Below are positions 54,350 through 63,451 of a stretch of 64,000 nt of DNA, piece by piece. The notes beneath the pieces are model-generated. The model was not told where the DNA came from. It saw only the letters and a program-made list of their open reading frames with translations, and made no database searches. The translations under genes were made by a program, and so were the position numbers. This DNA comes from Flammeovirgaceae bacterium (lineage in GTDB: Bacteria; Bacteroidota; Bacteroidia; Cytophagales; Cyclobacteriaceae). The stretch spans positions 1-64,000 of the forward strand of contig JADJMA010000036.1 of NCBI GenBank assembly GCA_016709845.1, read 5' to 3'. Each line of letters begins with the position of its first letter. The stretch's first letter is position 1.

Positions 54350-57300
54350 TCAGGAAACTGGTTCGATCTGAGTAATTTTTGTGACCTGTTTTTCTCTTCC
54401 AAGTTGTGATTTGTAGTGTTGATGAAGTAAGTCATAAATAATCATTTCCTGTAGTCGCTGCTTTGACCTAAAAAATCTATTTAAAAACATGTGAATATAA
54501 CTTGCTAATAAATCTGCTTTAGGTACTGAAAGCTTATTAGTAATTTCTAATAGATTAATATGATCGACACACGGTGCAAGCTTCTTTTTGCGATCATTAA
54601 ATATCTTCCAAACCTCATGATACTCATGCTCTGCAGGTAGTTCATCTTGCAAAGCAAGGTTAACTTTTGATCTTACCTCTCTATATTTTGATCCCAATAA
54701 CTTCCTACTCTCAGGGTTATCCACATTAAATTCCTTTTTAAAACTATGGCTTAATAGTGCTGCAAATTCTATTTTTTCTTGCTTACCAAATCCGAAACAA
54801 TCAAGAAGATCATCAACGCCTTTTAAGGCAAATTGCCAGAAGGTCATCACCTTCATCGCCTTCCAATAACGACAAAATGTTAACTGTAGCCGTTGAATCA
54901 ATATAAAAAGCATTTCTGAATTTTCGATGTTCTCAGAACCATACCGTTCTATCTCCCTTTTGTAGGTATCCACTTGACTTCGCCATACTAAATTACTCGA
55001 GAGATAAAATTGGAGGTGCTCAGTTAATCGTTGGGTTACTTTAGCAAAAAAAGTACCTTCACCTTTAAACCGCAAACGCAAATGATTATCGGGATCTGAG
55101 TATCGAATAAAAACCATTGAGAAATGGTATTTTCCTTTATTAATTCATCGGCCAAAGGCTTAATAATTTCTGAAAGGATTTGATCACCTGTTTTTACACC
55201 ACAATATATTTTCAAATAGTGCCATGAAGTACCAGGCATAAAATCACGCTGTACGGTTGCCTCTTGTTTAACTACCGTCCTACTATCATTCGTTGTTTTT
55301 ACCTTACTCCATGGAATGATTATTTCATTCGTAAATTTTCCTTCCGGGCCTTCCACCAGAAGATTACTTTCTTGAAACAAACATTCCTCTAAAATAATTT
55401 TTTTGTTCCTTGCCAGTTCCTGTCGCACTATCTTCAGGCTTAGGGTATCCTCTAAATCTAATGGCAATTGATTATCTCCTTGAGCCAGAATAACCCATTG
55501 GGGTAAGTTGTTGTCTTTTCTATAACTATTAATTTTATCCCGAAACTCAGATTCGCTTTGTTTGGCACTAACCGATAAATCTTTTTCCTCTAAAGTCCAT
55601 CGTGCTTTAGATAAAATTACCCGACCATATTTTATACGCGGTAGAAATTTGAACTCATTCAGTAATCCCCAGTCCCAATTTAAACGTACAGCGCTGTCCT
55701 GTTGCTGCAGGTCGCACAGGAAGTAATAATAAGGCACCGTGTCATTCGAATAGTTGTGAGCCGTGCTATTACGCGGAAGAATTTCCTTGCCAAATTTCTT
55801 AGAACGTAAAACAATTTTATTATTCCGTAACGAGATCAAAATGTCGCTTAACTCAATAGTATGCTCCACATCAACAGATGCAATTGTTAAAATTGGAATT
55901 TCATATTTTCTAAACGCGGGTCTTATTAGCACATTACCAACGCGCGATTGAGCAAGATGTACTATTTCCGCAAAAATTTTATCAGGTTGCAGTTGTTCCT
56001 CTTGCTGGATCAATTTCTCGGTTATTGATTGAATTTCAGAGTCTAAATAACAAAACCTGCCTAACAGATTAGCGGCAGAAGGGCCGCTACTTCCCTTATA
56101 GTCAATAGAAAAATCATTCGTCCGCAGCTCTTCACTTGTACCCAATAAAGAGCAAATTGTGTAAAGCGAATCGGCCAGTTTGGAAGCGTCAATTTTCTTT
56201 TTGTCAATTGCAAAGAGTGCATCCGTTACTACCAGTTCAATCTTGCCTTTTGCGATGCACTCCTGATACTCCTTCATCAGTACCTTTTGCCAGGGCCTTA
56301 CTTTGTACTCAATAGCGGATGACACTATAGGGAAGTGTAACCCGTTTAGCAGGGGTGCCCGATCACCATTGGCATGAATACCAGTCGGATAACCAACACC
56401 AGATTCAGTGTCTAACACCTCCAACATCGAAACTTCAGCGTTTTCATATCGTTTCGAAAACTCCTCTTTAAACTTATTTAAGTTGGTGTAAACCGGGGCT
56501 TCATTCAGTAAAGCAAGAAAAGAAATTGCTTTTTGCATTTCATTTAATACGCTTGCGCTCACTTGCATCTCCACCGCTGGCTTACATAAATCGGATTGAA
56601 ATACCAGTTTAGAGTCATACGTGCCATCCCATTCCTTAACCAGTTTCAATACATCCTGATAAAGACTAATTTGTGCGCCTGGTGGTTGAGTGTCAAGATA
56701 TTCGATTTGGTCTATTATTTTTTTTAAGAAGGTAGCATACGGCTTTCCACTTTCGTATTTCTCTAAAATAGCAAGCACCATTAAATAAGGTTCTTGCCCT
56801 GTAACAACCGGTTCCAACTCTGATAAAATAAGCCTGCTGTCAATAAGTTCATCAATGAAAGCCCTTGCCTCATCTTCCGGTATCTCTAATGAAATGAGTG
56901 CTAAGGTTAACTCATGAATAGTGGCGCCAGTTTTCGCTCTTTGAAGGATGGAGTTTAAATAGGGAGACGATTCAACTTTTGCAAGGTGGTGGGTTCGCTG
57001 ATAATTGTGCAACCTATACTCCACATAACGAATGGAATTACCCGTTTGATAAGCCGTGTTGTTACTATACCAACTCACCGATTGCTTTAAGGACTCATCT
57101 ACCAATGCTTTATGTATAAAGACGTTAATAAAATGATTATCGGGGCGGGTATGTTTTAGGTAAGTCTGCTGTGGAGCCAATTTGAAGGAAGTGCATTCAC
57201 TAACCACTCCGGCAGAAACTCCGGAAAACATACCGAAGGGTGTGCACCGGTACGACATTCGCAAGAAATATTTGTACAAAGAAAGTTTAGTTGCTTCATT

Positions 57301-57468
57301 TAACGAGCTTCCTGCCTTTGCAAATTCTTCATAAAGATTTGGTGAGCCCAGAAACAAAGCTTCCTTAAATGTGGCCGATTGCACTTGTTGCTGAAACGTT
57401 TCTGTTACACCCTTTTGAACGAAGGGATAAAAAGGGGTGCGAACAATTATGGTATTTGCTTTAAGCAT
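54350..57468 (-). CDS. Lantibiotic dehydratase LanB (full-length class I), one frameshift
   Basis: The N-terminal 790 residues form the glutamylation domain: IIVRTPFYPF, YKYFLRMSYRCTPFGMFSGVS and NFSIDYKG, with the R-rich RPAFRKYEIP segment. The C-terminal elimination domain begins WFFIRYSDPDNHLRLRFKG, reached after a frame change near 55100, and runs through ENSEMLFILIQRLQLTF to the stop at 54350. LanB uses glutamyl-tRNA to dehydrate Ser and Thr in the precursor. Total length about 1035 residues matches canonical full-length LanB. The start lies next to the lanC remnant. Confidence 0.93.
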
Positions 57469-57500
57469 CTAGTTCGGGAAAGAATTAAGGTGAAAAGAAA

Positions 57501-58177
57501 TTATTCGCGACCCGGCCGATCTAATGTTCAACCACTTATCAGCCAAGCCTTTTATGTCTTTATCTTTAGTGATCCGATACATATTTAACCACATATAGGC
57601 CACACTGGAAGTTCCGTGGCAAACGCGGTTGTCGTATGGAATGGATAAGGGCTTTCCAACGTATTCTGGGCAACTCTTATAAAGCATTTCTTTCCAGTGC
57701 TTCTATTACCCTGGTAACAAAAGGTTGAGCAAAATCCGGATCATATTCTAGTATCAGCAGGGCTTTGCCAATAAATCCATAAAATAAATCATGTTGATTA
57801 GCAATGAACTCAGCCTCAGTTGTTGACTCAATAGCAAGCTGAACCCATTCGTTGAAATTTAATCGTTCAGATTCATCTAATAACCTTATTTTGATAAATT
57901 CCTCTATCAAAAAAATAGCCGCACAATCAGGATTTGCAATATAAAAACTTCAAGTGAATCTATTCTCATTTATGGACAGCACAATTTTTCTAAAATTTCA
58001 CTATACAAATTATGCAATTTATTATTATTGGTTTGACGAAATCGATTGGCAAAATAAAACGCATCCACCTTGTCCAAAATAGAATCCCCTTTGATTCCCA
58101 ATTTGACTTATGTAGGATAATACAGTCAACAATGTGGAGTAGATTTTGGATTAAAAAGCATGGTTTGTATACATCAT
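57501..58177 (-). pseudogene. Decayed lanC with internal deletions
   Basis: Pieces of a LanC cyclase are in the right order but broken: SNWESKG and GQGGC near the N-terminus (58100-58030), EILEK, ANPDCAAIFLIEEFIKIRLL and HDLFYGFIGKALLI (57910-57680), SPYPFHTT, then directly RVCHGTSSVAYMW and ADKWLN, then DRPGRE and the stop at 57501. Compared with the intact lanC at 61837-63069 it lacks the region with the first zinc Cys (GWCYGDQ) and most of the C-terminal 55 residues. Several frame changes occur as well. It cannot make a functional cyclase. Confidence 0.85.
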
Positions 58178-58191
58178 GGATAGATTCACGA

Positions 58192-58225
58192 ATATCAAAT
58201 GATGGGGTAATCCATCATTTGATAT
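58192..58225 (-). terminator. Hairpin between lanA2 and lanC remnant
   Basis: A perfect 14-bp stem (atatcaaatgatgg / ccatcatttgatat) closes a 6-nt loop, 8 bp past the lanA2 stop. No T-run follows, so it could work as an mRNA-stabilising or attenuating structure rather than a strict terminator. Confidence 0.7.
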
Positions 58226-58232
58226 CTGAAAT

Positions 58233-58413
58233 TTACTGACAGCCAATGCGTGTTGCCCCGCATCCCACATCATTAGTACATACAGCTACATCGGTAAGAG
58301 GTAGTGTCCAACAAGCATAAGTCTCTCCCCCTTTCAAAACGATCATTTCATTTCTGTTTAAGGAACTTAAAGTTTCCTTCTTAAAGTTCAATTTGTTATT
58401 CAATTTTTTTCAT
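58233..58413 (-). CDS. Class I lanthipeptide precursor 2 (one extra A after the start)
   Basis: The start ATG at 58413 is followed by a run of seven A; removing one A gives MKKLNNKLNFKKETLSSLN, RNEMIVLKGGETYACW and an end at GCQ (TAA 58233). This matches the lanthipeptide leader of precursor 1 (NKL..KET..L...M..L.GGET). The 30-residue core after GG has four Cys and five Thr and no Ser. As written, the frame stops after five codons, so a gene finder misses it. It lies upstream of the lanC remnant and lanB. Confidence 0.8.
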
Positions 58414-58511
58414 GGTAAAGGATTTATAATAAGAATAAGCCAAACCACCTTGGCATGGTTGCGTGGATGCTGACGCGTTCAACATCTTTGCTATTCTAAA
58501 ATAGGATACGT

Positions 58512-58532
58512 CAGTCCAACTATATTGGACTG
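58512..58532. promoter_or_regulatory. Palindrome upstream of lanA2
   Basis: An 8-bp perfect inverted repeat (cagtccaa / ttggactg) around the loop ctata, about 100 bp before lanA2. The region before lanA1 has the same element at 63423-63437 with tccag / ctgga around an identical ctata, i.e. paired changes on both arms. Confidence 0.55.
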
Positions 58533-58651
58533 AAGAAAAATATTAAAAATACCACGCGTTTAGTAGGCCGAGTGTTATATAAATGAAGGTAGCATCAGGT
58601 ATGCGATAAAGCTCTCTAAAATTTGAAGTGTTCAAACTATAGAATAGTCTT

Positions 58652-61329
58652 CTAATCACCCTTAACCTCTACAAAATACTCACACCTCATCAAATCACCA
58701 TTTTGGTTTACCCCCTCTACTACGATTCTATACTTACCCGGTAAATCGGCTGCATAAAATGAAATTTCAGCAACGCCTGAATTGGCATCTGTTCGTACAT
58801 CTGGATTCCAATAAATGGTAGAGCGATAATCGGGCTGAGTGGAATCTGTTTTAGGATCACCATAATCTGGATATTGAAATCTGTGTGCAGAAGAATAGCC
58901 CCGAATAGTTAATAATTGAAAATTTGGCGTGAGCTTACTATTTTCGTTCGAAGCGCCTCGTTTCAGATAGATCGCGATTACACCATTGGCCCCCGCTGAT
59001 CCATACAAGGGATTGAGCCTCTTTGTTATTTCGATAGTTTCAATGGTGGAGGGTCGAGGAGAACTTACTATTTCTCCTGCGCTCCGTCCACCTATCAGCA
59101 CATCATCAATGGTAACAAGTGGACTTCCACCAAAATTAATCGATTGTGTAGCAGCCCTGGTAAAACCACTCTCTTATCCATCATATCGACAAACACACCG
59201 GGTACTTTCGCAAGACTATATAATACGTCTGTTTGATTTAAGTCATCTCCTTTAATAATGCGGTCAGGGTAGCCATACGATCTAAAGGTCGTTCCATTTC
59301 TACCCTTCGTCCTTTTACAACCACTTCATTAAGCATCCTTGCTCCGTCAGGCACATCACTATTTGAAATTATTCGCTGTGGTGTTCCTGTTTTAATAACA
59401 TCAATCTGAAATCTGATTTCATGTATTTCAGGTATTCTCCTACTAAGTTGTTCAATTTTTCCATAGGCAAAATCTTTTTGCTTTATCGGCTTTAAAAGCG
59501 AATGTTGCCGTGTCAAAATTGTAACCCAGTCATTGAAAAGTTTCCCCCGAGAGTATCAGTATCCACATGCATGAACCATTTGACCGCGCTTGAAGAATAC
59601 TTAATGATGCCTTTCAGGTTTTACTTTATTGTTTAAAAAACGCTCAAAAAAAAAAACTGACCCCAAATTCAACCGGGTATGTAAAGTTAGTATCATCTTG
59701 TCTTACATTTTTATCCAGTAAAAGCCCTTCTTTTATTATGTATGACTCTGCAATTGGTACTACTTGAAATGCGTCTGTTACTGCAACGGAAAGATTTGAA
59801 GCTGTAGGGTTTCCTTCCTTGTCTTTTACCGGTTAGTATCAAAAGACTGTCAATTACATTGTCATTTTTTTTCAAATACGGATTCCTCCATCCGTTATCT
59901 TAAGTATTGGAATCGGTTTTACAAACAAGGTTTCTTCACCAAAATTTATACTGAAATTTGTATACGCTCTTAAATAATACATTCCCTCTTGAAGGGAGTC
60001 CTGCAGTACAAAATCGTTATAAAAAAATCCGCTATCTATACGTAGGGTTTTGGTATATTGTATCTCCTGCTTAGGATTTATCAACTCCGCATAGATAACT
60101 TTACTTAGCGAGTCACGCATAGCAGCCTCTCCATAATGGATATAACCCTTAAACCATATCTGCTCACCTGGGTAGTAATAGGGCTTATCTGTGTGCACAT
60201 AAATTTTTTCTTTGTATCGCAAAGGCGACAACCTATTCATTTGGTTCTGTAAAGAGAAATCACTCACTTCATAACTTACTGGCAACAATGTAGACAAGCG
60301 ATTTTTATTATAAGCTCCATAGACGACTAAATCATAAGGATTGAGAACAAATCCGTTTCTATTAACATTCACATACCCGTCATTCACCTCGAAGAGACTA
60401 ATCTCTGAAGCATTTTTTGTTAAATGGTGCAGCGCATCAGTCTTTTCATTGCTATTCGAATCTCACACCTGGAAATTTGCCCTGTCGAAACAATATTGGT
60501 TGTATCGAAAGGAAGCCAGCTGTCAATGCCAATGCTTTTGCCCCTTTTCACTTATATCACCCCTCTCATAATACACTTTAAAATCAGTGCCCCCTACTTG
60601 TTGATTCAAAATCGATTTAAATAAGTAGTTATATGATTTTCTAAAACAAATTGCTCTGTTCTTATCCCATTCCATCTGTTGATTTTCATTTGCAGCGGTC
60701 AATTCCTCAAATCGGATACTACCTCGAATTAAATATCTGTCCTTAACCGACCAAAAATTATTCAGATAATATATGATTTTGTACCCCCCAGAGCCTGATT
60801 ATTAATTTCAATTGGTAATTTAGCCGTTGCAATAAACTTATTACCAACACTATCTTTAGCAAAATCAATCACCCACGGATTGATAATCGTACAAGCCTGC
60901 GCGAATTTATCTTCACCTAAAAATACTTTCTTAAATTTTTAACTTCTTTTCCCATTCCTTATCCCGTGTGCCTGCAACCTCAATAGGAATCAACTCTGTC
61001 TCCGAAGGAATCAACTCGATCTCTCCAATATCCAGCGCATCTCCATCTACATTGACTTTTCTTTTAATTGTTTCATAGCCCACAAAAGAGAAGACAAGCT
61101 CATACGTACCGAGTTCTTTTATATAAATCAAATTAAATCCTCCATCTGCATCGGTTACGGTACCAATAGTAGTATTGTTTAAAAAAACGTTGGCAAACTG
61201 AAGTGGCTCTGCTGTTTTTGAATCTACCACCTTGCCGCTAATACTTTGACCATGAATTATAGCGGGAGTCAGTAATAAAATAAAGAGCCAATAAGCAGAG
61301 ATAAAAGATCGATATATTATACCGCTCAT
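58652..61329 (-). CDS. Carboxypeptidase-regulatory / macroglobulin (MG2) / TonB-plug protein, multiple frameshifts
   Basis: The start at 61329 gives a signal peptide (FILLLTPAIIHGQ) and a carboxypeptidase-regulatory-like domain (SGKVVDSKTAEPLQFANVFLN). FLGEDKFAQACTIINPWVIDF follows in another frame, then the MG2-like domain (KIYVHTDKPYYYPGEQIWFKGYIHY, residues about 330-355), LNEVVVKG before the plug, LIGGRSAGEIV ... PLYGSAGANGVIAIYLKRG (TonB-receptor plug) and the terminal TIYWNPDVRTDANSG domain. The protein has no beta-barrel. Such proteins are surface-exposed or periplasmic in Bacteroidota, function undefined. The frame breaks at least five times. The start overlaps the preceding gene by 4 nt. 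Confidence 0.75.
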
Positions 61330-61703
61330 ATTTTTTTGATGTCTCGTTTAAGTTCGGTTAATTCTTTCGCGGTAAGTGGTTTAGCTTTCTTCTGCTTCTC
61401 TTTTGTAAGCGCAAGTTTTACATCATACGCCTTGCCGCTTTGCAACTTCATAGACGAGCGATACATAGCATAGCCTTTCTTATACAAGACAACATCTACA
61501 AAGCCTGTTGGTGAGCTCTCCAACTGGAACTTTCCCAATTCGTCACTCACCGAACCAATAGTTGTCCTATTTAAAAATACTTCTACATCAGCAAGGGGTT
61601 TGTCTGTTTTGCTATCGGTAATTACGCCTGTTACCTGAGCCCGTAACTCTACCCCAAGAGTAAAGGTCCATAAGACAAGCAACCATTTAATTTTTATACC
61701 CAT
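61326..61703 (-). CDS. Small secreted carboxypeptidase-regulatory-like protein
   Basis: The 125-residue protein has a signal peptide (WLLVLWTFTLGVELRAQ) and one carboxypeptidase-regulatory-like domain (VTGVITDSKTDKPLADVEVFLNRTTIGSVSDELG), then a Lys-rich tail (KEKQKKAKPLTAKEL). The domain is the beta-sandwich commonly found in front of TonB-dependent receptors. It is intact and overlaps the macroglobulin/plug gene by 4 nt, so the two are translationally coupled. It could be an accessory lid or binding partner of that protein; this is inference. Confidence 0.75.
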   Translation of the reverse strand: MGIKIKWLLVLWTFTLGVELRAQVTGVITDSKTDKPLADVEVFLNRTTIGSVSDELGKFQLESSPTGFVDVVLYKKGYAMYRSSMKLQSGKAYDVKLALTKEKQKKAKPLTAKELTELKRDIKKI

Positions 61704-61836
61704 AGAGCTTCAAAGCTAACAGTAAGTTAGTCCAATTTCTTCACACATTCCTTTGATCTTGTAGCCGACTTAAATTGGATAGCAAGGTTGATAATAATAC
61801 CTGTGAGATAAGCTGCTTCATAAGTTTTTGAAAAGT

Positions 61837-63069
61837 TTACTCGCGACCCGGCCTGTCGAGAAGCAGGAGTTTATCCCAACTATTAAGCTTTGGATCAAGG
61901 AAGGATAGGAGCACTAAGCCAACACCGGAGAGACCATTCAAAAAACCCATAGAGGTATCAATCATGTCGTTATCCTTTTCTAGTTCTGCAATTTTATCAA
62001 GTTGAGGTAGGAAAACATCTAAATTATCTAAGGTAATGCTCAACCACTTATCTGCCAAAGCTTTTATGTCTATATCTTTAGTGATCTGATACATTTTTAG
62101 CCACATATAGGCCACACTGGAAGTACCGTGGCAAACGCGCACATCATAGTAACCATAGTGCGGATAGTATTTCACACCCGATTGCACCATTGATTTAGAA
62201 GCCGCCTGCTCAATAAGTTCATAAGCTTTAACTTTGGCCTCTTCAGCATTGAACGTTTCGTAATAACGCAACAGGGTATAGGCTATGGCCTGATCGCCAT
62301 AACACCAGCCCAGTTTACCCGTGCCGCTTGGTGTATTAGAATACGAATAAAGCAGTTTGTTATCTGCTTTATTTAAGCGGTCAATTAGCCAATCAAAATT
62401 TCCTTTGACAAGAGGCTCTATTTCATACTTAAGGGTATCAAATAGATCGTAACACTTTAGTAGAAAAAGCATGATGCCACAACTTCCATGTGGTATTCCA
62501 AAATTAATGGTTTGCTCAAACGAAGTTGTTGCATGAAAAGGATAGGGGCTTTTCCAATGTATTCCATTGTATTCGTTTGTAGCACTTTTTTTCAATGCTG
62601 CTATAATCCGTGTAACAAAAGGTTGGGCAAGGTGCTGATCATGTTCTATTATTAATATTGATTTTCCGATAAACCCATAAAATAGATCATGACGATTGGT
62701 ATCAAATTCAATAGAGGCGGTCGATTTAATTAAAAATTGAATCCATTCATTAGAATTCAATTTTTCTGAATCATCCAAAATATCTAATTTAATAAACTGA
62801 TCAATCAGCCAACTAGAAGATGATGTGGGATTTCCGATACTTAAATAATCCTGCAAGCCATTTTTATTAACCTCACTAACCTCCTTTTCTAAAATTTCAA
62901 GGCTAATATCCAATAATATCGCTTTACCAATTTGAAAATGACGGTACATTAAATAAAGAGAGCAACCTCCTCTGCCAGCAAGTAATCCATTCCCTTCTAG
63001 TTGCCATTCTTTACAAAAAATATTGTCTATAGTGTTAAGTGTGGATCCTATTCGCAGGTTTTCAAGCAT
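61837..63069 (-). CDS. Lanthionine synthetase C-like cyclase LanC
   Basis: The 410-residue intact protein shows the LanC alpha-barrel signatures GNGLLAGRGGCSLYLMYR, HDLFYGFIGKSILI, FGIPHGSCGIMLFLL, GWCYGDQAIAY and RVCHGTSSVAYMW. The zinc ligands are Cys256, Cys313 and His314. LanC adds Cys thiols to dehydrated Ser/Thr, closing lanthionine rings. It follows lanthipeptide precursor 1 after a hairpin. As the only intact lanC in the window it probably serves both precursors. Confidence 0.93.
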   Translation of the reverse strand: MLENLRIGSTLNTIDNIFCKEWQLEGNGLLAGRGGCSLYLMYRHFQIGKAILLDISLEILEKEVSEVNKNGLQDYLSIGNPTSSSSWLIDQFIKLDILDDSEKLNSNEWIQFLIKSTASIEFDTNRHDLFYGFIGKSILIIEHDQHLAQPFVTRIIAALKKSATNEYNGIHWKSPYPFHATTSFEQTINFGIPHGSCGIMLFLLKCYDLFDTLKYEIEPLVKGNFDWLIDRLNKADNKLLYSYSNTPSGTGKLGWCYGDQAIAYTLLRYYETFNAEEAKVKAYELIEQAASKSMVQSGVKYYPHYGYYDVRVCHGTSSVAYMWLKMYQITKDIDIKALADKWLSITLDNLDVFLPQLDKIAELEKDNDMIDTSMGFLNGLSGVGLVLLSFLDPKLNSWDKLLLLDRPGRE

Positions 63070-63097
63070 TTATTATAAATTTATTCAATACATACAA

Positions 63098-63125
63098 TAA
63101 GAGAGAAGATAACTCTCCTCTCTTA
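63098..63125 (-). terminator. Hairpin between lanA1 and lanC
   Basis: On the minus strand taagagaggaga pairs with tcttctctctta (12 bp, one G-T pair) around a 4-nt loop, 15 bp past the lanA1 stop. The position is equivalent to the hairpins after lanA2 and after the graspetide precursor, though the sequence differs. Confidence 0.65.
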
Positions 63126-63139
63126 CTTGCCTGAAAAAA

Positions 63140-63322
63140 TCACTGACAATTACATAAAGTATTATGTGATGGAGGTGCACAAAAGTTAGAGCATCCTTGT
63201 GGATAATCAGTGCAATAGGCACCGTCTGTTTCTCCTCCACGCAAAGTGTTCATTTGGCTCTTTGATAAAATGCTAAACGTTTCCTTTCTCAGCTCAAGCT
63301 TATTTTTCAATTCCTTTTTCAT
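63140..63322 (-). CDS. Class I lanthipeptide precursor 1
   Basis: The 60-residue peptide has the Bacteroidota class I leader (MKKELKNKLELRKETFSIL), a double-glycine site in MNTLRGG and a 30-residue core that starts ETDGAYC and ends LCNCQ. The core holds five Cys and five Ser/Thr, enough for up to five rings. GG cleavage is normally done by the C39 domain of the exporter, which is not intact in this window. The gene lies directly upstream of lanC. Confidence 0.88.
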   Translation of the reverse strand: MKKELKNKLELRKETFSILSKSQMNTLRGGETDGAYCTDYPQGCSNFCAPPSHNTLCNCQ

Positions 63323-63422
63323 TTTTTATTTTTAAGTTAAAACTCTACAATCCCACCTTGGCATTGCGGCTCAAATATTGTCGCGATCAACATTCTTGCT
63401 CTACTAAAATACTGTAAACCAA

Positions 63423-63437
63423 TCCAGCTATACTGGA
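63423..63437. promoter_or_regulatory. Palindrome upstream of lanA1
   Basis: The arms tccag / ctgga enclose ctata, about 100 bp before lanA1. It is the counterpart of the element at 58512-58532, with the shared words ccaccttggcat and tcaacat nearby in both copies. Confidence 0.5.
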
Positions 63438-63451
63438 CTTAAAAATATTTT

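Noticed and set aside
58012..58239. Plus-strand 75-codon frame opposite the lanC remnant
   Set aside because: The minus strand encodes recognisable LanC pieces and the end of lanA2, so this frame is a shadow.
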